Origin: Elusimicrobia bacterium GWA2_51_34
Lineage (GTDB): Bacteria > Elusimicrobiota > Elusimicrobia > Elusimicrobiales > UBA9959
Direction of reading: 5' to 3'
DNA: 64,000 nucleotides
NCBI GenBank assembly: GCA_001799565.1
Contig: MGTS01000021.1
Location: 128,785-192,784 of the forward strand
In this document: positions 42,966 through 51,789 of the stretch, piece by piece
How the letters are laid out: each line of letters starts with the position of its first letter
Position numbering within the stretch: the first letter of the stretch is position 1
Notes under the pieces: generated by a model
The model's database searches: none
Told to the model about the DNA's origin: nothing
What the model saw: the letters and a program-made list of their open reading frames with translations, nothing else
Made by a program: the position numbers and the translations under genes

Positions 42966-45158
42966 ATGAACGCATTAGAGATACAAATTAACCCGGACAT
43001 CCTGCCAAAACTGGCTTTAAACCCGAAACAGCTTGAGGCTGTTACTTATTTCGCGGGGCCGGAACTGATCCTTGCGGGCGCGGGCACCGGTAAAACCAAA
43101 ACACTGACTTCTAAAATAGCCCTGCTTATCGCTTCGGGCGTTTCCCCCTCGCGGATACTTGCCATCACCTTCACCAATAAAGCCGCCCAGGAGATGCAGC
43201 ACCGTATCGCAAAACTTGTGCCCTGCTCGGGCGGCATGTGGATACACACCTTCCACTCTTTCGGCGCGCGGCTGCTGCGTCAGCATGGCCGCCTGATAGG
43301 CATAAAGCCGGACTTCCTTATTTACGACTCGGACGACCAGAAAAAACTTGTGCAGCTGGCCATGGAGGAGCTGGGCTTTGAAAGCGATAAAACCAAGGCC
43401 CCCATGTACGCGTCCATCATCTCGCGGGCTAAGGACGATCTGCTTGACGCCGGGTCTTACCTGATAAACGCGGAGGCCTCGGGCGAGCCGAACCGCCTGA
43501 AAGCGGCGCAGATCTACCAGCGCTATCAGGCGAAACTCACCGAAGCTGCCGCGCTTGATTTCGGCGACCTTATAGTGCGCGCGGCCGAGCTGCTTAAGGA
43601 AAAAGACGAAATACGCGGACACTTCCAGGAATATTTCCAGTATATTCTGGTGGACGAATATCAGGACACTAACCACGCCCAGTACGTAATAATAAAAACC
43701 CTTTCCGCTAAGCGCCGTAATCTCTGCGTGGTCGGAGATCCTGACCAGTCGGTGTACGGCTGGAGGGGCGCAGATATCCGCAATATCATGGAATTTGAGA
43801 AGGATTATAAAGACTCAAAAACCATAGTGCTTGAACAAAATTACCGCTCCACCGCTAAAATACTTTACGCCGCCAACGAACTGATAAAACACAACCGCAA
43901 CCGCAAAGCGAAAGACCTCTGGACCGAAAAACTTCACGGCGACCCCGCCGAGGCGCTTGAATACCAGAACGAACTGGACGAGGCGGGAGGCGTGCTTGTA
44001 AAGGTAAAAAAACTTGCCGCTGACGGCCGCTTTACCTATAACGACATAGCCGTTTTCTACCGCACAAACGCGCAAAGCCGCTCTTTTGAGGACGCTTTCA
44101 GGAGAGCGCGCGTTCCGTACCGGCTGATAGGCTCGGTGCGGTTCTATGAGCGCAAGGAAATAAAAGACGCCCTGGCCTACATGAAAATGCTGGTAAACCC
44201 GGCCGATACTTTGAGTATTCTGCGCGTGGTAAATACTCCGGCGCGCGGCATAGGAAAAACCGCCCTTGAACGGGTTATGGCTTACTCCCGCCAGCAAGGG
44301 ACAACAATCTACAGCGCCCTGCTGACGGCCGACCAGATACCCGACATTACCAACACGGCGCGGCGCGGCATAAAAGACTTCCTTGACCTGATAGAGGGGA
44401 TAAAAAGCGATCTGTTCACCGCTACGCCAAGCCAGATGCTTGAAAAACTGCTGGTCAAGTCCGGCTACTGGCAGATGACGGAAAACGAAGCCGAAAAAGA
44501 CAAAGACGGCTCGCTTGCCCGGCTTGGCAACCTGCAGGAACTGGTAAACGCCATAAAAGAATTTGAGGAACGCTGCGCCAAAGAAGAAATCCCCCCCACG
44601 CTTCATAAGTACCTTGAGGAGGCCATGCTGGCCTCGCAGGTGGACGACATGAACACCGACACCTACGCGGTAACGCTTATGACCGTGCACCTGGCAAAGG
44701 GCCTTGAATTCCCGGCGGTGTTCGTGACCGGGCTTGAAGAAAATCTTTTCCCTATAAACGCGGCCAATACCTCGGAGGAGGACCTGGAAGAAGAGCGGCG
44801 GCTTGCCTACGTGGGCATGACGCGCGCGAAAGAAAAACTCTTTCTTACCTGGGCCAATACCCGCAGGATCTTCGGCACCACTTACCCCAATGTGGCTTCG
44901 CGGTTTATTTTTGAAAGCAGAATCGGGGCGGATATGACGCGGAGACACCATGAAGGTGACGCGCGCGAGCACGTGGAGGCCCCGCCGCCTGTAATACCAC
45001 GCATAGGCAAGGGCAGGCGCGTGGCTCACCCCGTTTACGGGCCGGGCCGCGTGGTGGACCAGATAGGCGCGGGAGAGTTCGCGAAAGTGACCGTGGTTTT
45101 TGACTCCGGCGCGCGGCAGACCTTTATGCTTAAGTACGCCCCGCTGCAGGCGATCTGA
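42966..45158 (+). CDS. UvrD/PcrA-type superfamily 1A DNA helicase
   Basis: 730 aa. Motif I GAGTGKTKTLTSKIA, Ia TFTNKAAQEM, II LVDEYQDTN, III GDPDQSVYGWRGAD, IV EQNYRST, V TVHLAKGLEFPAVFVTG, VI YVGMTRAKEKL, all intact. A C-terminal KGRRVAHPVYGPGRVVDQIG tail is the Tudor-like RNA-polymerase-binding segment typical of PcrA/UvrD. A 3'-5' helicase for excision repair and replication restart. A terminator follows at 45170-45200. Confidence 0.94.
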   Translation: MNALEIQINPDILPKLALNPKQLEAVTYFAGPELILAGAGTGKTKTLTSKIALLIASGVSPSRILAITFTNKAAQEMQHRIAKLVPCSGGMWIHTFHSFGARLLRQHGRLIGIKPDFLIYDSDDQKKLVQLAMEELGFESDKTKAPMYASIISRAKDDLLDAGSYLINAEASGEPNRLKAAQIYQRYQAKLTEAAALDFGDLIVRAAELLKEKDEIRGHFQEYFQYILVDEYQDTNHAQYVIIKTLSAKRRNLCVVGDPDQSVYGWRGADIRNIMEFEKDYKDSKTIVLEQNYRSTAKILYAANELIKHNRNRKAKDLWTEKLHGDPAEALEYQNELDEAGGVLVKVKKLAADGRFTYNDIAVFYRTNAQSRSFEDAFRRARVPYRLIGSVRFYERKEIKDALAYMKMLVNPADTLSILRVVNTPARGIGKTALERVMAYSRQQGTTIYSALLTADQIPDITNTARRGIKDFLDLIEGIKSDLFTATPSQMLEKLLVKSGYWQMTENEAEKDKDGSLARLGNLQELVNAIKEFEERCAKEEIPPTLHKYLEEAMLASQVDDMNTDTYAVTLMTVHLAKGLEFPAVFVTGLEENLFPINAANTSEEDLEEERRLAYVGMTRAKEKLFLTWANTRRIFGTTYPNVASRFIFESRIGADMTRRHHEGDAREHVEAPPPVIPRIGKGRRVAHPVYGPGRVVDQIGAGEFAKVTVVFDSGARQTFMLKYAPLQAI

Positions 45159-45169
45159 CCGCCGGCAGG

Positions 45170-45200
45170 CCGGCGCGCTAAAAGGCGCCGGAACCTTTTT
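45170..45200 (+). terminator. Intrinsic terminator of the ychF-helicase unit
   Basis: CCGGCGC-(8 nt)-GCGCCGG followed by AACCTTTTT. Confidence 0.65.
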
Positions 45201-45225
45201 CTAAAGATATCCAATGTGATCTAAA

Positions 45226-45259
45226 AACAAGGGCCGCCGGATATCCGGCGGCCCTTGTT
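45226..45259. terminator. 34-bp perfect palindrome
   Basis: AACAAGGGCCGCCGGAT followed by its exact reverse complement, with no loop bases. It sits between convergent genes and could terminate the minus-strand caspase-fold gene or form a cruciform. Confidence 0.55.
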
Positions 45260-45278
45260 AATACGGAATTCCCTGATA

Positions 45279-46028
45279 TTATTCCACGTTCTCGCCAAGA
45301 CCTCTCGGATCCCATCTTTTGAAAAGATAGCTGAAAAGATCGTCCGAATCGGTCGTTCCTTCCCAGTAGGTGGAATTAACCCCCGCGGGGAACTGATACC
45401 TGCCGACCATGACGTTGCTGTAGCAGGAACTCACTATTATCTGTTTGAAATTGCGTCCGGGGTTCATCGCGAAAACGTCGGTAGGAACCAGCTCCTTACT
45501 GCTGTCGTAAATACCCCCGTCTTTGCTGCCGTGGCTGGACCAGATTATTACCTTGGTCCTGTCGTCCTGGACCGAAGCCTTGATGTCCGCGACCATTGCC
45601 ACAGGGTTCATAACAACCCTGAACCCCTCCTTTACCAGCCATTTCGCCACATTATAGTAGGCCGTCCACTCTCTTTCCGTCAACGCGTCTTCCAGATGTC
45701 CTATAAGGAACACAACGTCGCCGTTTTTATAGGCGTCGGAATAGGCGCTCTTGGGAATCTTCCCGAACCCTTCTATTATTATGCTGCCGCCCGAGCGGGA
45801 TATACTCACGCTTGCGCCATCCGCGCGGTTCAACGAGGAAAGATAGTCAAAAACAGGGACAGCCGTCCCTACAGCCGCCGGTTGAGCGGCGGAAACAGCG
45901 GCCGGCGGTATTTTCAGGTCAGCCGCCGAAAGGGAATAATTATCGCCTTTTAGGCGCAGCTCTTCCGGCGTATGGGAGAAACCCAGGCAAGGCAGGCACA
46001 GCAATACCACGGTAAACAGTTTTTTCAT
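45279..46028 (-). CDS. Secreted caspase-fold (clan CD) cysteine peptidase-like protein
   Basis: 249 aa with signal peptide (LFTVVLLCLPCLGFS). After a low-complexity linker the sequence DVVFLIGH...KVIIWSSHGSKDGGIY contains a His (about 166) on a hydrophobic strand. KQIIVSSCYSN contains a Cys (about 202) on the next. This strand-H-G and strand-C order is the clan CD (caspase/C25/CHAT) dyad. Exact family not recognised; activity is inferred. GGAGGAG lies upstream of the ATG. A third clan-CD-type or papain-type secreted protease in the window. Confidence 0.6.
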   Translation of the reverse strand: MKKLFTVVLLCLPCLGFSHTPEELRLKGDNYSLSAADLKIPPAAVSAAQPAAVGTAVPVFDYLSSLNRADGASVSISRSGGSIIIEGFGKIPKSAYSDAYKNGDVVFLIGHLEDALTEREWTAYYNVAKWLVKEGFRVVMNPVAMVADIKASVQDDRTKVIIWSSHGSKDGGIYDSSKELVPTDVFAMNPGRNFKQIIVSSCYSNVMVGRYQFPAGVNSTYWEGTTDSDDLFSYLFKRWDPRGLGENVE

Positions 46029-46086
46029 GACTCCTCCGCATCAAAAATTTGACCTGTCTATAGTTTAGCGCTGAAATACCGGCATG

Positions 46087-46117
46087 GAAAGGGCCGAATG
46101 GCCCTTTCGGCGTTTTT
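46087..46117 (+). terminator. Stem-loop with T-run upstream of gatC
   Basis: GAAAGGGCC-GAAT-GGCCCTTTC, then GGCGTTTTT. No plus-strand gene ends here, so it may be an attenuator in a gatC leader. Confidence 0.45.
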
Positions 46118-46249
46118 CATCGGGCCTACGCTTGTCTGGGTACTAAGGGACGAACCGTAATTCGGGCGGGGAGCCGGACGCTTTGAAGGCGTTTGCGCTC
46201 TAACACGCTTTCCCTCTTTCATAAATTGGTAAAATACCAGGGGCTACCG

Positions 46250-46537
46250 ATGAAAATAGAAAAAAAAGACGTGGAATATATAGCGGACCTGTCCCGGCTT
46301 GAACTGACCGGGGAGGAGAAGGAACTGTACTCCGCCCAACTAGGAGACATCCTTTCATGGATGGATGAGTTGAATAAAGCGGACACCTCGAAAGTGGAAC
46401 CGACGGCCCACATACTCGGCCTTGAGAATGTGCTGAGAAGTGACCTGCCTGAGCCGTTCCCGGACAGGGAAGCAATTTTAAAACTGGCGCCGCAGCGCGA
46501 GCTAGATTTCATAAAAGTGCCGAAGGTAATAGAGTAA
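46250..46537 (+). CDS. gatC: Asp/Glu-tRNA amidotransferase subunit C
   Basis: 95 aa. The smallest GatCAB subunit, which wraps around GatA and GatB. KDVEYIADLSRLELTGEEKE and the C-terminal LRSDLPEPFPDREAILKLAP are the family landmarks. AGGGG 6 nt before the ATG at 46250 favours this start over an upstream one. First gene of gatC-gatA-nudix-gatB; a word-type inverted repeat separates it from gatA. Confidence 0.93.
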   Translation: MKIEKKDVEYIADLSRLELTGEEKELYSAQLGDILSWMDELNKADTSKVEPTAHILGLENVLRSDLPEPFPDREAILKLAPQRELDFIKVPKVIE

Positions 46538-46539
46538 GA

Positions 46540-46634
46540 ACGCTAGTAGGCTTGTAGGCTGGTAGGCTAGTATGCTTACAGACTTTGAAAAGCATACCCG
46601 CTTACAAGCTTACCAGCCTACCAGCAGAGTAAGG
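46540..46634. repeat. Word-type inverted repeat between gatC and gatA
   Basis: Left arm GCTAGTAGGCTTGTAGGC, then GGTAGGCTAGTATGC. Right arm GCATACCCGCTTACAAGC, then TTACCAGCCTACCAGC. One of the clearest arm-to-arm complementarities in the window. Confidence 0.85.
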
Positions 46635-46640
46635 ATTTAC

Positions 46641-48053
46641 ATGCTTACCGCCGTTGAAACGGTTAAACTGATAAAAGAAAAAAAACTTACGGCGCTGACC
46701 GCGCTTGAGAACTGCTTTAAAGCCATAAAGGAACGCGACGGAGAAATTGGCGCCTTTCTGGAGGTTTTTGAAAACAGCGCGCGAGCGCAGGCCGCGGCAG
46801 TGGACGCCAAAGCCGAAACCGGCAAACCGCTTGGCCGCCTGGCCGGAGTGCCGGTGGCCATAAAAGACAATATGGCTTATGCCGGGCACCGCATGACCTG
46901 CGGTTCAAAAATACTTGAGGGTTATGTTTCCCCCTACACCGCTACCGCCGTGCAGCGCCTTATAGATGAGGACGCGGTAATAATAGGCCGCGCCAACATG
47001 GATGAATTCGCCATGGGCTCCTCCACGGAGAATTCGGCTTATAAAAAAACTAAAAACCCGGCTGATACCGCCTGCGTGCCGGGCGGCTCTTCCGGCGGCT
47101 CCGCGGCCGCCGTGGCGGCGGGATTTTGCCCCATAGCGCTGGGCTCCGACACCGGCGGCTCCATACGCCAGCCCGCGGCCTTCTGCGGTGTTTACGGTTT
47201 AAAACCCACTTATGGTCTGGTATCGCGCTACGGTCTTACGGCATTCGCCTCCAGCCTGGACCAGATAGGCCCTTTAACCTCCACAGTAGAAGACGCTGAA
47301 CTGGCGCTTTCCGTACTGGCCGCCCACGATCCAAAAGATTCCACTTCCGTTAAAAAACCGGCACTGGAGCGGCCCTTTAACATGAAAGGCCTGCGCGTGG
47401 GCCTGCCAAAAGAATATTTCAGCGATATGAAAGGCGTGTCGGGCGAGGTGGCCGCCGCCCTGGACACTATTAAAAACAAACTGCGCTCGGCCGGCGCCGT
47501 TACCGCGGAAGTATCGCTTCCCAACTCGGTTTACGCGCTCGCCGCTTACTATATTATCTCCTCAAGCGAAGCCAGCTCCAACCTGGGCCGCTTTGACGGC
47601 ATCCGCTACGGTTCCAGCGTTAAGGGCGCAAGCCTGGCCGATGTTTACAGGAAAACCCGCGCCCGGGGATTCGGGCCCGAAGTGAAGCGCCGGATAATGC
47701 TGGGCGTTTACTCGCTAAGCTCGGGCTATTACGACGCCTATTACCTGAAAGCTCAGAAAATACGCACGCTCCTCAAGCGGGATTTTGACGCCGCCTTCAC
47801 AAAAGCGGATGTTATACTTACTCCCGTCTCGCCGACTACGGCTTTTAAATTAGGGGAAAAAATTGACGACCCCGTCACCATGTACCTCTCCGACATTTTC
47901 ACCATCCCCTGCAATCTGGCGGGGCTTGCCGGTATTTCCTTCCCGGCCGGGAAAAGCGCCGCGGGGATGCCCGTAGGCGCGCAGTTGCTGGCAAAACCGT
48001 TCAATGAGGGCCTTTTGTTCAATATTATCAGGGAGGTTGAGCGTGCAGCCTGA
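46641..48053 (+). CDS. gatA: Asp/Glu-tRNA amidotransferase subunit A
   Basis: 470-aa amidase-signature enzyme generating ammonia for transamidation of Glu-tRNA(Gln) or Asp-tRNA(Asn). Catalytic Lys in VPVAIKDN, then the Ser-cisSer-Lys signature in GGSSGGSAAAVAAG and GSDTGGSIRQPAAFCG. AAGGA 6 nt upstream supports the ATG at 46641. An earlier in-frame ATG at 46572 would add 23 residues from the repeat. Its 3' end overlaps the nudix gene by 11 nt. Confidence 0.95.
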   Translation: MLTAVETVKLIKEKKLTALTALENCFKAIKERDGEIGAFLEVFENSARAQAAAVDAKAETGKPLGRLAGVPVAIKDNMAYAGHRMTCGSKILEGYVSPYTATAVQRLIDEDAVIIGRANMDEFAMGSSTENSAYKKTKNPADTACVPGGSSGGSAAAVAAGFCPIALGSDTGGSIRQPAAFCGVYGLKPTYGLVSRYGLTAFASSLDQIGPLTSTVEDAELALSVLAAHDPKDSTSVKKPALERPFNMKGLRVGLPKEYFSDMKGVSGEVAAALDTIKNKLRSAGAVTAEVSLPNSVYALAAYYIISSSEASSNLGRFDGIRYGSSVKGASLADVYRKTRARGFGPEVKRRIMLGVYSLSSGYYDAYYLKAQKIRTLLKRDFDAAFTKADVILTPVSPTTAFKLGEKIDDPVTMYLSDIFTIPCNLAGLAGISFPAGKSAAGMPVGAQLLAKPFNEGLLFNIIREVERAA

Positions 48054-48468
48054 AACAAAAAAGGAATTTTCCGGCGGCGGCGTCATCATTGAAGGCGGTA
48101 AAGCGCTTTTGATAATGATGCGCAACCTTAAAGGCGAACATGTGTGGACCTTCCCCAAAGGCCACCTTGAACCCGGCGAAACGCCCGAACAGGCGGCCGT
48201 GCGGGAAGTGCTTGAGGAAACCGGGTACGAGTGCCGGATTAAAAAAAAGCTGTTCAAGGCGCATTACAGCTTTACGCGCGATAGTTTCCCGGTAGAAAAA
48301 GACGTGCAGTGGTACCTGATGGAAAAGACCGGCGGAAACGGCGTGCCCCGCACACCCGATGAGATCTTCGCCATGAAATGGTGCGAAGCGGAGGAAGCCG
48401 CCAAAATTCTTGTTTATCCCAGCGACCATAAGATCTTAGAGCTCCTGAAAGGAGAATTAGGAAAGTAA
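48043..48468 (+). CDS. Nudix hydrolase
   Basis: 141 aa. A perfect Nudix box (GHLEPGETPEQAAV, then REVLEETGYE) preceded by WTFPKGH, the pattern of diadenosine-polyphosphate and mutT-like hydrolases. The start is GTG at 48043 with GGGAGG 7 nt upstream, inside gatA. Its placement between gatA and gatB is unusual and suggests co-expression with tRNA-dependent amidation. Substrate unknown. Confidence 0.88.
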   Translation: MQPETKKEFSGGGVIIEGGKALLIMMRNLKGEHVWTFPKGHLEPGETPEQAAVREVLEETGYECRIKKKLFKAHYSFTRDSFPVEKDVQWYLMEKTGGNGVPRTPDEIFAMKWCEAEEAAKILVYPSDHKILELLKGELGK

Positions 48469-48473
48469 TGATA

Positions 48474-48595
48474 GCCACAGAAAGCAAAAGAAAGACACTG
48501 AACGCCGCAAAAAATAAGCGCGGAGGGTCATGATAATTTTCTGTCGCCTTCTGTCGCTTTCCGTGGCCCTCTGTTGCTATTGATAACTACTTAGA
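48474..48595. repeat. AAAG-word inverted repeat upstream of gatB
   Basis: Left arm CCACAGAAAGCAAAAGAAAG. Right arm TTTTCTGTCGCCTTCTGTCG, then CTTTCCGTGGCCCTCTGTTG. Shares words with 30025-30175. Confidence 0.75.
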
Positions 48596-48627
48596 TTTAA
48601 TATGCCATAGATAGAGATTAAATCAAT

Positions 48628-50103
48628 ATGAATAATTTTGAAACTGTTATAGGCCTTGAGGTGCACGCGCAGCTTAATACCGCCACTAAAATGTTCTGCC
48701 CGTGCCCGCAGGCGGATTATAAGGCCGGGGCCAATTCCGCTATCTGCCCCGTGTGCACCGGCCAACCCGGCACTTTACCCGCCGCCAACGTAAAAGCGGT
48801 GGAACTGGGGGTTAAAACCGGCCTCGCCCTTAACTGCCGCGTCAACGAAATTTCCATTTTTGCCCGCAAAAATTATTTTTACCCCGATCTCCCGAAATCC
48901 TACCAGGTGTCGCAGTTTGACCGGCCGCTTTGCGAGGCGGGCAGCGTTGAAATAGACCTGAAACCTTCAGGGTCAAAAACAATACGCGTGGCCCGCGCGC
49001 ACCTGGAAGAGGACGCCGGGAAGTCCCTGCACGCCCTGGGCAGCCGGGCGCTGGATTACACCCTGGTGGACTTCAACCGCTGCGGCGTACCGCTTATAGA
49101 AATAGTCTCGGAACCGGACATTAGTTCGGCGGACGAGGCCCACGCCTATCTGACCGAACTGAAGCGTATTTTGCAGTGGGCCGGCGTTTCACAGTGCGAT
49201 ATGGAAAAAGGCGAACTGCGCTGCGATGTTAACATTTCGCTTAAGGCCGCCGCCGTAAAAGAACTGGGGCAAAAGGTGGAAATAAAGAATTTGAACTCGT
49301 TTAAGGCGGTTAAAGACGCCATAAACAGCGAAATAGCGCGCCAAACCGCGATGATTGAGAGAGGCGAAACCGTGGCGCAGGACACACGCCTTTGGAATGA
49401 AAAAGAACAAAAAACCGTTCCCATGCGTTCAAAAGAAATGGCGCACGATTACCGCTATTTCCCGGAGCCTGACCTGGTGCCGCTCAGAATTGCCGCGGCG
49501 CGGCTTGAAACGGCTAAAAATGAACTGGGGGAACTGCCGCGCGCGCGCAAAACCCGGTTCATGAAAGATTTCGGCCTTAACAATTACGACGCCGGAGTGC
49601 TTACTTCGGACCGCTGTTTAAGCGCGTATTTTGAAGCCTGCATGAAAGAGGCTCCCCCCTCCGCCGCGGAGGGAGAGGCTAAGGCTGTGGCGAACCTTAT
49701 CACCGGCGAATTTTTTGCACGCGCCAATGAACTTAAGGTGAACCCGGAGGATTACCTTTCAAAAACCATTTCACCGGTTAGTCTGGTTAAACTGGCGGCG
49801 CTGACCTCCGCGGGTAAACTTTCGGCTTCGGCCGCCAAGACAGTGTTTGCCGGATCCTGGGGAACCGGCAAAACCCCTGAGGCCCTGATGGGCGAACTGG
49901 GCTTGGCGCAGGTAAGCGATAGCGTACAGATAGAAGCCTGGGCCAGAGAGGCCATAGCGGCCAATCCCGATGCCGCCAAAGATTTTAAAAATGGCAATGA
50001 GAAAGCCCTCGGCCCCATAGTGGGGATGGTAATGAAGAAATCCGGGGGCAAAGCCAACCCCCGGCTGGCTAATGAGGCCATCAAAAAAATACTCGCGGCG
50101 TAG
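48628..50103 (+). CDS. gatB: Asp/Glu-tRNA amidotransferase subunit B
   Basis: 491 aa. Kinase-like subunit that activates the tRNA-bound carboxylate. VIGLEVHAQLNTATKMFC, CPVCTGQPGTLP (zinc-type Cys), RKNYFYPDLPKSYQVSQ, ARAHLEEDAGKS and a YRYFPEPDLVPL block are family signatures. The C-terminal helical YqeY-like tail binds tRNA. With gatC and gatA it completes GatCAB, so this organism presumably makes Gln- and/or Asn-tRNA indirectly. Confidence 0.95.
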   Translation: MNNFETVIGLEVHAQLNTATKMFCPCPQADYKAGANSAICPVCTGQPGTLPAANVKAVELGVKTGLALNCRVNEISIFARKNYFYPDLPKSYQVSQFDRPLCEAGSVEIDLKPSGSKTIRVARAHLEEDAGKSLHALGSRALDYTLVDFNRCGVPLIEIVSEPDISSADEAHAYLTELKRILQWAGVSQCDMEKGELRCDVNISLKAAAVKELGQKVEIKNLNSFKAVKDAINSEIARQTAMIERGETVAQDTRLWNEKEQKTVPMRSKEMAHDYRYFPEPDLVPLRIAAARLETAKNELGELPRARKTRFMKDFGLNNYDAGVLTSDRCLSAYFEACMKEAPPSAAEGEAKAVANLITGEFFARANELKVNPEDYLSKTISPVSLVKLAALTSAGKLSASAAKTVFAGSWGTGKTPEALMGELGLAQVSDSVQIEAWAREAIAANPDAAKDFKNGNEKALGPIVGMVMKKSGGKANPRLANEAIKKILAA

Positions 50104-50105
50104 AG

Positions 50106-50158
50106 GGTAACCGGTCAGGCAGCCGGGCGATGCAGGCAGTCAGGCTATCAGGTAAAAA
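50106..50158. repeat. Short word-repeat stretch after gatB
   Basis: CAGGCAGCC / CAGGCAGTCAGGC words with a weak complementary arm (GGTAACCGG ... ATCAGGT). Adjacent to the GC palindrome at 50173. Confidence 0.4.
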
Positions 50159-50168
50159 CCCGATTTGG

Positions 50169-51743
50169 CTAACCCCGCCCTTTTGGTTTGAACATTAATC
50201 CAAAAGGGCGGGGCGATGTAATTATTCTGAAAAAAGTAAACGCGGGTTCAAAACTTAATTTTCCGTCCGAAAAAAGGAATTCCAGTTCCACCGGCCTGAA
50301 AACAACCCCCCACAAAAAAAACTGCGTTCGCCTGTTGGCGGCGGAAGCTTTTTCAACAACCTCAAGCGAACTGCTGACTGCTGAAATTTCACCAGCCAGA
50401 TCTTCGTCCATATCCTCAAGCCTTGCGAACTGAAGCCTGCTATGCGCCCGGGAAAGAACGGAAGCCGCTCCGGCCATAACGCCCCTCGCCCGGACATAAG
50501 CCGTTTCGGGATAAAACCGTTCAAAGAACCTGTAGTACAAGTAATCATAAAGGCAGGAAAAGCCCGTCCGCCTGATGCGGACGCGAAGGGAACTCAAAGA
50601 CTGCGCTGCCGAGGCCCTGACGCAAAAACCGGCGCCGGCGCGGACGGCCTCCGGCAGAACGCGCGCTATGTCCCCCGAAGCGTGCGCGCCCTCCTCAAAA
50701 TTCCGCGCCGCTTTCTCAAAACTTCTGGATAAAACCTCCGCATCTTTAAAAAGCCCCGCATCTTCCCCGCCAAGCCCCCGTACCGCCCGGTTAACGCGCT
50801 CGGCAAGTTCCAGCAGAGTCAGAGCGGCTAATTTGTTCCTTAAAGAATTTCTTTCTTTTTCCAAACCGGCGGATTCTTCGCGGGTAAGTGCGCTCCGCGC
50901 CCGCAGCGCGGAAGCGGACGCGGCAAAAGTTTCATAGGCCGATAGCGTTTCACCAAGAAGACGGCGGCGCAAAGGCGAGGGCAGGTCCGCTCCGGGTCCG
51001 GCTTTAAGTGAACCGCCTGCGGGCTGAAGCCCTGGCCTGCCCCGCCCTTTTGGTTTGGACATTAATCCAAAAGAGCGGGGCTCAAAATCTTCACGCAGAG
51101 CGTTTAGCCAATCGCGAAGATTTATCTTCTCTTTTTCAAGGCCCGCGCGGTTAAGCTTATAATCGGCGTAACCTGAAAAAAATCCAGCTTCTCCGATACT
51201 GCCTCGGCCGGAGCCGACTCCCGGACTTTCCGGGACGAGTTGCGGGCCTTCAAAAAGCCTGCTGGCGGCCAAATTTAAAGTTTCGTCCGAAAGCGCTTTG
51301 TTCCCGGCCGCCGCCGTAAGCGCGTTTACAAGGCCCGAAAAGTGCGGGTTTATTTTCCATGAATATATGTAATATTCAATTTCGGCCGGCAGCGCGCCGG
51401 CAGCTCCGTTGCGGCTTAAATAAGCGTAAAGATTCGCGGCTTCGGCCGTATTTTTTTTAATCCAGTTTATCAGCGCTTCCCTCACTTGGGCATGGGTTTC
51501 TCCGCCCTTTAGTTCCAGGATACGGCCTTGCAGACCGGCGTCCAGTATCTTATCCGCCGCTTCCCCCCGGAAAAACAGGCTTACGCTTAACTTGTCTTTC
51601 AGCGCGGCATATTCAGCCTCATTTACATTTCCCGGTTGTATTTCAAAAGCCTGGCTAAACGCCCGGTCCGTAAAAGAAAAAACTAAAGCAGCCGATAAAG
51701 CCGCTTTTAAAAGGTATTTATTGCGACTGCCGTGTTTTTTCAT
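50169..51743 (-). CDS. Hypothetical secreted helical protein with repeat-encoded segments
   Basis: 524 aa with signal peptide (LLKAALSAALVFSFTDRAFSQA). The rest is rich in Ala, Leu, Glu and Arg and looks helical, with no family recognised. Two stretches are read from the same GC palindrome. An internal EPRSFGLMSKPKGRGRPGL comes from 51039-51081, and the C-terminal SPRPFGLMFKPKGRG plus stop from 50173-50213. The palindrome thus inserted once in frame and once replaced the C-terminus. The ATG at 51743 is preferred over a TTG two codons upstream. Cardiolipin-synthase-like gene lies 46 nt upstream. Confidence 0.6.
   Translation of the reverse strand: MKKHGSRNKYLLKAALSAALVFSFTDRAFSQAFEIQPGNVNEAEYAALKDKLSVSLFFRGEAADKILDAGLQGRILELKGGETHAQVREALINWIKKNTAEAANLYAYLSRNGAAGALPAEIEYYIYSWKINPHFSGLVNALTAAAGNKALSDETLNLAASRLFEGPQLVPESPGVGSGRGSIGEAGFFSGYADYKLNRAGLEKEKINLRDWLNALREDFEPRSFGLMSKPKGRGRPGLQPAGGSLKAGPGADLPSPLRRRLLGETLSAYETFAASASALRARSALTREESAGLEKERNSLRNKLAALTLLELAERVNRAVRGLGGEDAGLFKDAEVLSRSFEKAARNFEEGAHASGDIARVLPEAVRAGAGFCVRASAAQSLSSLRVRIRRTGFSCLYDYLYYRFFERFYPETAYVRARGVMAGAASVLSRAHSRLQFARLEDMDEDLAGEISAVSSSLEVVEKASAANRRTQFFLWGVVFRPVELEFLFSDGKLSFEPAFTFFRIITSPRPFGLMFKPKGRG
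50173..50213. repeat. GC-rich palindrome, subfamily B copy 1 (3' end of hypothetical gene)
   Basis: A perfect 14-bp stem CCCCGCCCTTTTGG / CCAAAAGGGCGGGG with a 13-nt loop. Confidence 0.9.
51039..51081. repeat. GC-rich palindrome, subfamily B copy 2 (internal, in frame)
   Basis: A 15-bp stem with one mismatch (GCCCCGCCCTTTTGG / CCAAAAGAGCGGGGC). The loop differs from copy 1 by one base. Confidence 0.9.
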
Positions 51744-51789
51744 TAACAAACCGAATCCGCTGCATTACCCTAACCCCTCTACCCTGCCC

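Noticed and set aside
43815..45029. Long minus-strand open frame opposite the helicase
   Set aside because: Antisense shadow of a gene with all seven helicase motifs; its translation has no recognisable features.
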